Shown here: one piece after another, positions 40,614 through 42,321 of the stretch
Numbering within the stretch: position 1 is the stretch's first letter
How the letters are laid out: each line of letters opens with the position of its first letter
Source: Prevotella sp.
GTDB taxonomy: Bacteria > Bacteroidota > Bacteroidia > Bacteroidales > Bacteroidaceae
Reading direction: 5' to 3'
DNA length: 42,321 nucleotides
Assembly (NCBI GenBank): GCA_017475265.1
Contig: JAFVFY010000024.1
Coordinates: forward strand, 1-42,321
The notes under the pieces: generated by a model
The model's database searches: none
Seen by the model: only the letters and a program-made list of their open reading frames with translations
Told to the model about the DNA's origin: nothing
Program-made: the position numbers and the translations under genes

Positions 40614-41885
40614 ATGGATAAACAGGTCATCAAAAACATTATTATGGAGCGGCATCGTGAGGTGCGCGAAAGGCAGCTTGTGGAGCGTCCTCAGTTGTTT
40701 GAGCGCAGGATGAACTACGTGCTGGTAGGCATCCGAAGGGCCGGCAAGTCGTGCCTGATGATTCAGGACATGCAACGACGCATTGCCGCAGGGGAAATCA
40801 CTTTGGAAGATTGCCTCTATATCAACTTTGAGGATGAGCGCATCCGCTATATGCCCGCCACGGAGTTAGGAGTTATCCTCGACTGCTATGCCGAGATGTT
40901 CGGAGACCATAAACCCTTGATATACCTCGACGAGATACAGATCATCGAGGGATGGGAACAGTTTGTGCGCCGTCTTGCCGACCAGCAGTACCGCATCATG
41001 GTGACGGGGAGCAACGCCAAAATGCTCAGTAGCGAGATAGCCACCACACTGGGTGGTCGTTTTGTCATTCGTGAAATCTGGCCTTTCTCCTTCCTGGAGT
41101 ACCTTTCCTATCGCGGAGTGACACTACGAAACAACTGGCAATATGACTCCAAACTGTTGCATGAGATTGCCCGTCGCATGGATGACTATTTCTATTACGG
41201 TGGTTTCCCTGAGTCGTTCGACCTCCTTGACAAACGTGAGTGGATAAACAGTCTCTACCAGAAGATTCTCTTGGGTGACATTGTTGCCCGGCATGGCATA
41301 CGCAACACCCGTTCCATCCGTCTGCTGGCAAAGAAGATGGCCGACAGCGTGATGCAGCCGACAGCCTTAACGCGGCTACAGCATATTGTCAAATCGACTG
41401 GCGAGAAGATAGGTCTGGCCACCGTCAAGGATTACCTTGAGTATTTTGAAGAGAGCTATTTGACGTTTTCCCTCTCCAATTTTGTGTCACCGGTCACAGA
41501 CCAAGAGACCATCAAGAAACGGTATTATTCAGATAATGGTATTCTGAACATCTTCCTTTTCAATGGAGAGACCAAACTGTTAGAGAACCTATGTGCCATC
41601 CACCTGATGAAACAATTCAGCAATACCGACGAACCACGCCTGTTCTACTACAATCGCAACATTGAGGTCGATTTCTACGTTCCAGAATCAAGGCTTGCCG
41701 TACAGGCTTCCTTCGACATCAACGACGAGGAGACCCGCCGCCGTGAAGTCTCCGACCTCGTGTCTCTTCACAAGGCCTTCCCCCTGCAAAGAGCCGTCAT
41801 CGTCACTCGAGACCACGAGGAGCAGATAACAGAATGCAGCCTCACCATCGAGGTTATCCCCGTCTGGAAATGGCTGCTGGAATAA
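40614..41885 (+). CDS. AAA+ ATPase with DUF4143 domain
   Basis: The 423-residue protein has Walker A GIRRAGKS (residues 39-46), Walker B LIYLDEIQ and sensor 1 IMVTGSNAKML. The C-terminal DUF4143 region (YYSDNGILNIFLFNGE, NIEVDFYVPESRLAVQAS) has a nuclease-like beta core with Glu/Asp residues. This family is widespread and variable in copy number in Bacteroidales, and its function is not established. It has its own promoter. It lies between two copies of a 40-bp direct repeat, which suggests that it entered as a unit. Confidence 0.88.
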   Translation: MDKQVIKNIIMERHREVRERQLVERPQLFERRMNYVLVGIRRAGKSCLMIQDMQRRIAAGEITLEDCLYINFEDERIRYMPATELGVILDCYAEMFGDHKPLIYLDEIQIIEGWEQFVRRLADQQYRIMVTGSNAKMLSSEIATTLGGRFVIREIWPFSFLEYLSYRGVTLRNNWQYDSKLLHEIARRMDDYFYYGGFPESFDLLDKREWINSLYQKILLGDIVARHGIRNTRSIRLLAKKMADSVMQPTALTRLQHIVKSTGEKIGLATVKDYLEYFEESYLTFSLSNFVSPVTDQETIKKRYYSDNGILNIFLFNGETKLLENLCAIHLMKQFSNTDEPRLFYYNRNIEVDFYVPESRLAVQASFDINDEETRRREVSDLVSLHKAFPLQRAVIVTRDHEEQITECSLTIEVIPVWKWLLE

Positions 41886-41936
41886 CTTTAATCCATACTC
41901 CCACTCCTTCATGAAATCGAGTATGTTGTCGTTGTT

Positions 41937-41976
41937 TTATTGAATGATGATTGACAGGTCTTTTGTGATGTTTTGT
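41937..41976. repeat. 40-bp direct repeat, right copy
   Basis: Identical to 40385-40424. On the reverse strand both copies encode QNITKDLSIIIQ and a stop codon in an open frame, so they may be duplicated 3' ends of one gene. Confidence 0.95.
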
Positions 41977-42218
41977 ATTTGCCAATAAGTCTGTGGCGAC
42001 AGGTCGTTAATCAAAACATCTTTCTTGAACGATAAGGAAGTGCCGCGACAAAGCAAATCACCGATGTAAGCTACAAGCTCGAAAAGATTGTGACCTCTGA
42101 CATGGAGATAGGCGTTTTGCTCGTTCACATTGAGAGTCTGATAATAACACCTCTCGGCCACGAAGTCAACGGACTTTGCAAAAGGTGCGTAATCCGCCCC
42201 ATACCCGTTCACTTTCCG

Positions 42219-42262
42219 GGGGCTATTTAAAGCCCCAATGAGGCATGAAAAAGCCTCGTTTT
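42219..42262. terminator. Two tandem hairpins near the right edge
   Basis: GGGGCT/AGCCCC (42219-42224 with 42231-42236) is followed by GAGGC/GCCTC (42240-42244 with 42253-42257) and GTTTT. The second looks like a weak forward-strand terminator. No forward gene between 41886 and here is known. Confidence 0.4.
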
Positions 42263-42321
42263 GATGTCCATTCATTCTGAAAAAGAACGAAAAAGTGGAC
42301 ATTATGGACATTGAAACGACA

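Larger units (their letters stand above)
41886..42321. other. Right-end region, no firm gene
   Basis: A reverse-strand frame stays open from 42311 to 41937. Its last 80 codons (for example NAYLHVRGHNLFELVAYIGD) look protein-like and end in the 40-bp repeat. Its first third overlaps two hairpins (42219-42236 and 42240-42262), so an intact gene from 42311 is doubtful. It may be the 3' end of a damaged gene. I do not recognise it. Confidence 0.4.

Noticed and set aside
40385-40639. 84-codon reverse-strand frame
   Set aside because: Low-complexity upstream part overlapping the ATPase promoter and start; only the 12-codon end is shared with the right copy.
40385-41976. Insertion-sequence target-site duplication
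   Set aside because: 40 bp is much longer than typical target duplications, and the enclosed gene is not a transposase.
41937-42311. Transposase C-terminus at the right edge
   Set aside because: Part of the frame looks protein-like, but I see no DDE or other transposase motif and no terminal inverted repeats.

Overview
The window looks like chromosomal DNA from a Prevotella-like member of the Bacteroidales. Housekeeping proteins are of Bacteroidetes type. Most transcription units start from the Bacteroidetes promoter form (TTTG or TTG at about -33, then 18-22 nt, then TAnnTTTG at -7). There is a LruC-domain lipoprotein, a FecI/FecR/STN-receptor cassette and a secreted esterase with a Prevotella-style C-terminal sorting tail. 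GC is about 50% in genes, with one very AT-rich gap near 30.3-31.0 kb.

Layout. 0-5.7 kb: 5' part of alaS (-), corA (-) with a two-hairpin leader, then ruvB, gpmI and a fucose-type sugar permease (+). 5.7-10 kb is an accessory region: an array of CACAGAAAT-type repeats, a small HTH gene, four 22-bp iterons, a VirE-type ATPase, two small nuclease-like or unknown genes and several structured-RNA candidates. 10-14.1 kb (-): ECF sigma factor, FecR-like anti-sigma factor and an STN-containing outer-membrane receptor. 14.4-17.2 kb: a third RNA/nuclease-like pair, a von Willebrand A protein and a sigma-like protein fused to a macro-like domain. 17.6-21.4 kb (+): manA, sufC, sufD, a SpoU/TrmH methyltransferase. 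21.4-24 kb (-): LruC lipoprotein. 24.2-30.2 kb (+): rimP-nusA-infB and holA. 31-38.8 kb (+): XRE-type regulator, hisIE, ftsE, MORN protein, YhcH-family protein, esterase, glgB. 38.8-42.3 kb: GH53 galactanase (-), a DUF4143-type ATPase (+) flanked by a perfect 40-bp direct repeat, and an unassigned end region.

Best candidate for an undescribed system. Three short genes (7935-8384, 8605-8871, 14495-15007) have barnase/EndoU/RelE-like or CdiA-tRNase-like character. Each faces, tail to tail, a separate small structured RNA that has its own near-perfect promoter. In all three cases the stop codon of the protein gene lies inside, or at the edge of, the terminal stem-loop of the opposing RNA. The three RNA promoters share an extended motif after the -33 box, and two of the RNAs share the same 5' sequence. 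Two of the protein genes appear to be transcribed as leaderless mRNAs. The pattern suggests a family of nuclease-like proteins controlled by, or acting with, a convergent RNA. This is inference from layout; expression and function are untested.

Second theme. GC-rich palindromic elements recur at many places. Several sit in frame inside genes (virE-type ATPase, anti-sigma factor, the 191-aa protein, sufD), and one supplies the stop codon of sufC. This resembles the way Rickettsia palindromic elements invade coding sequence.
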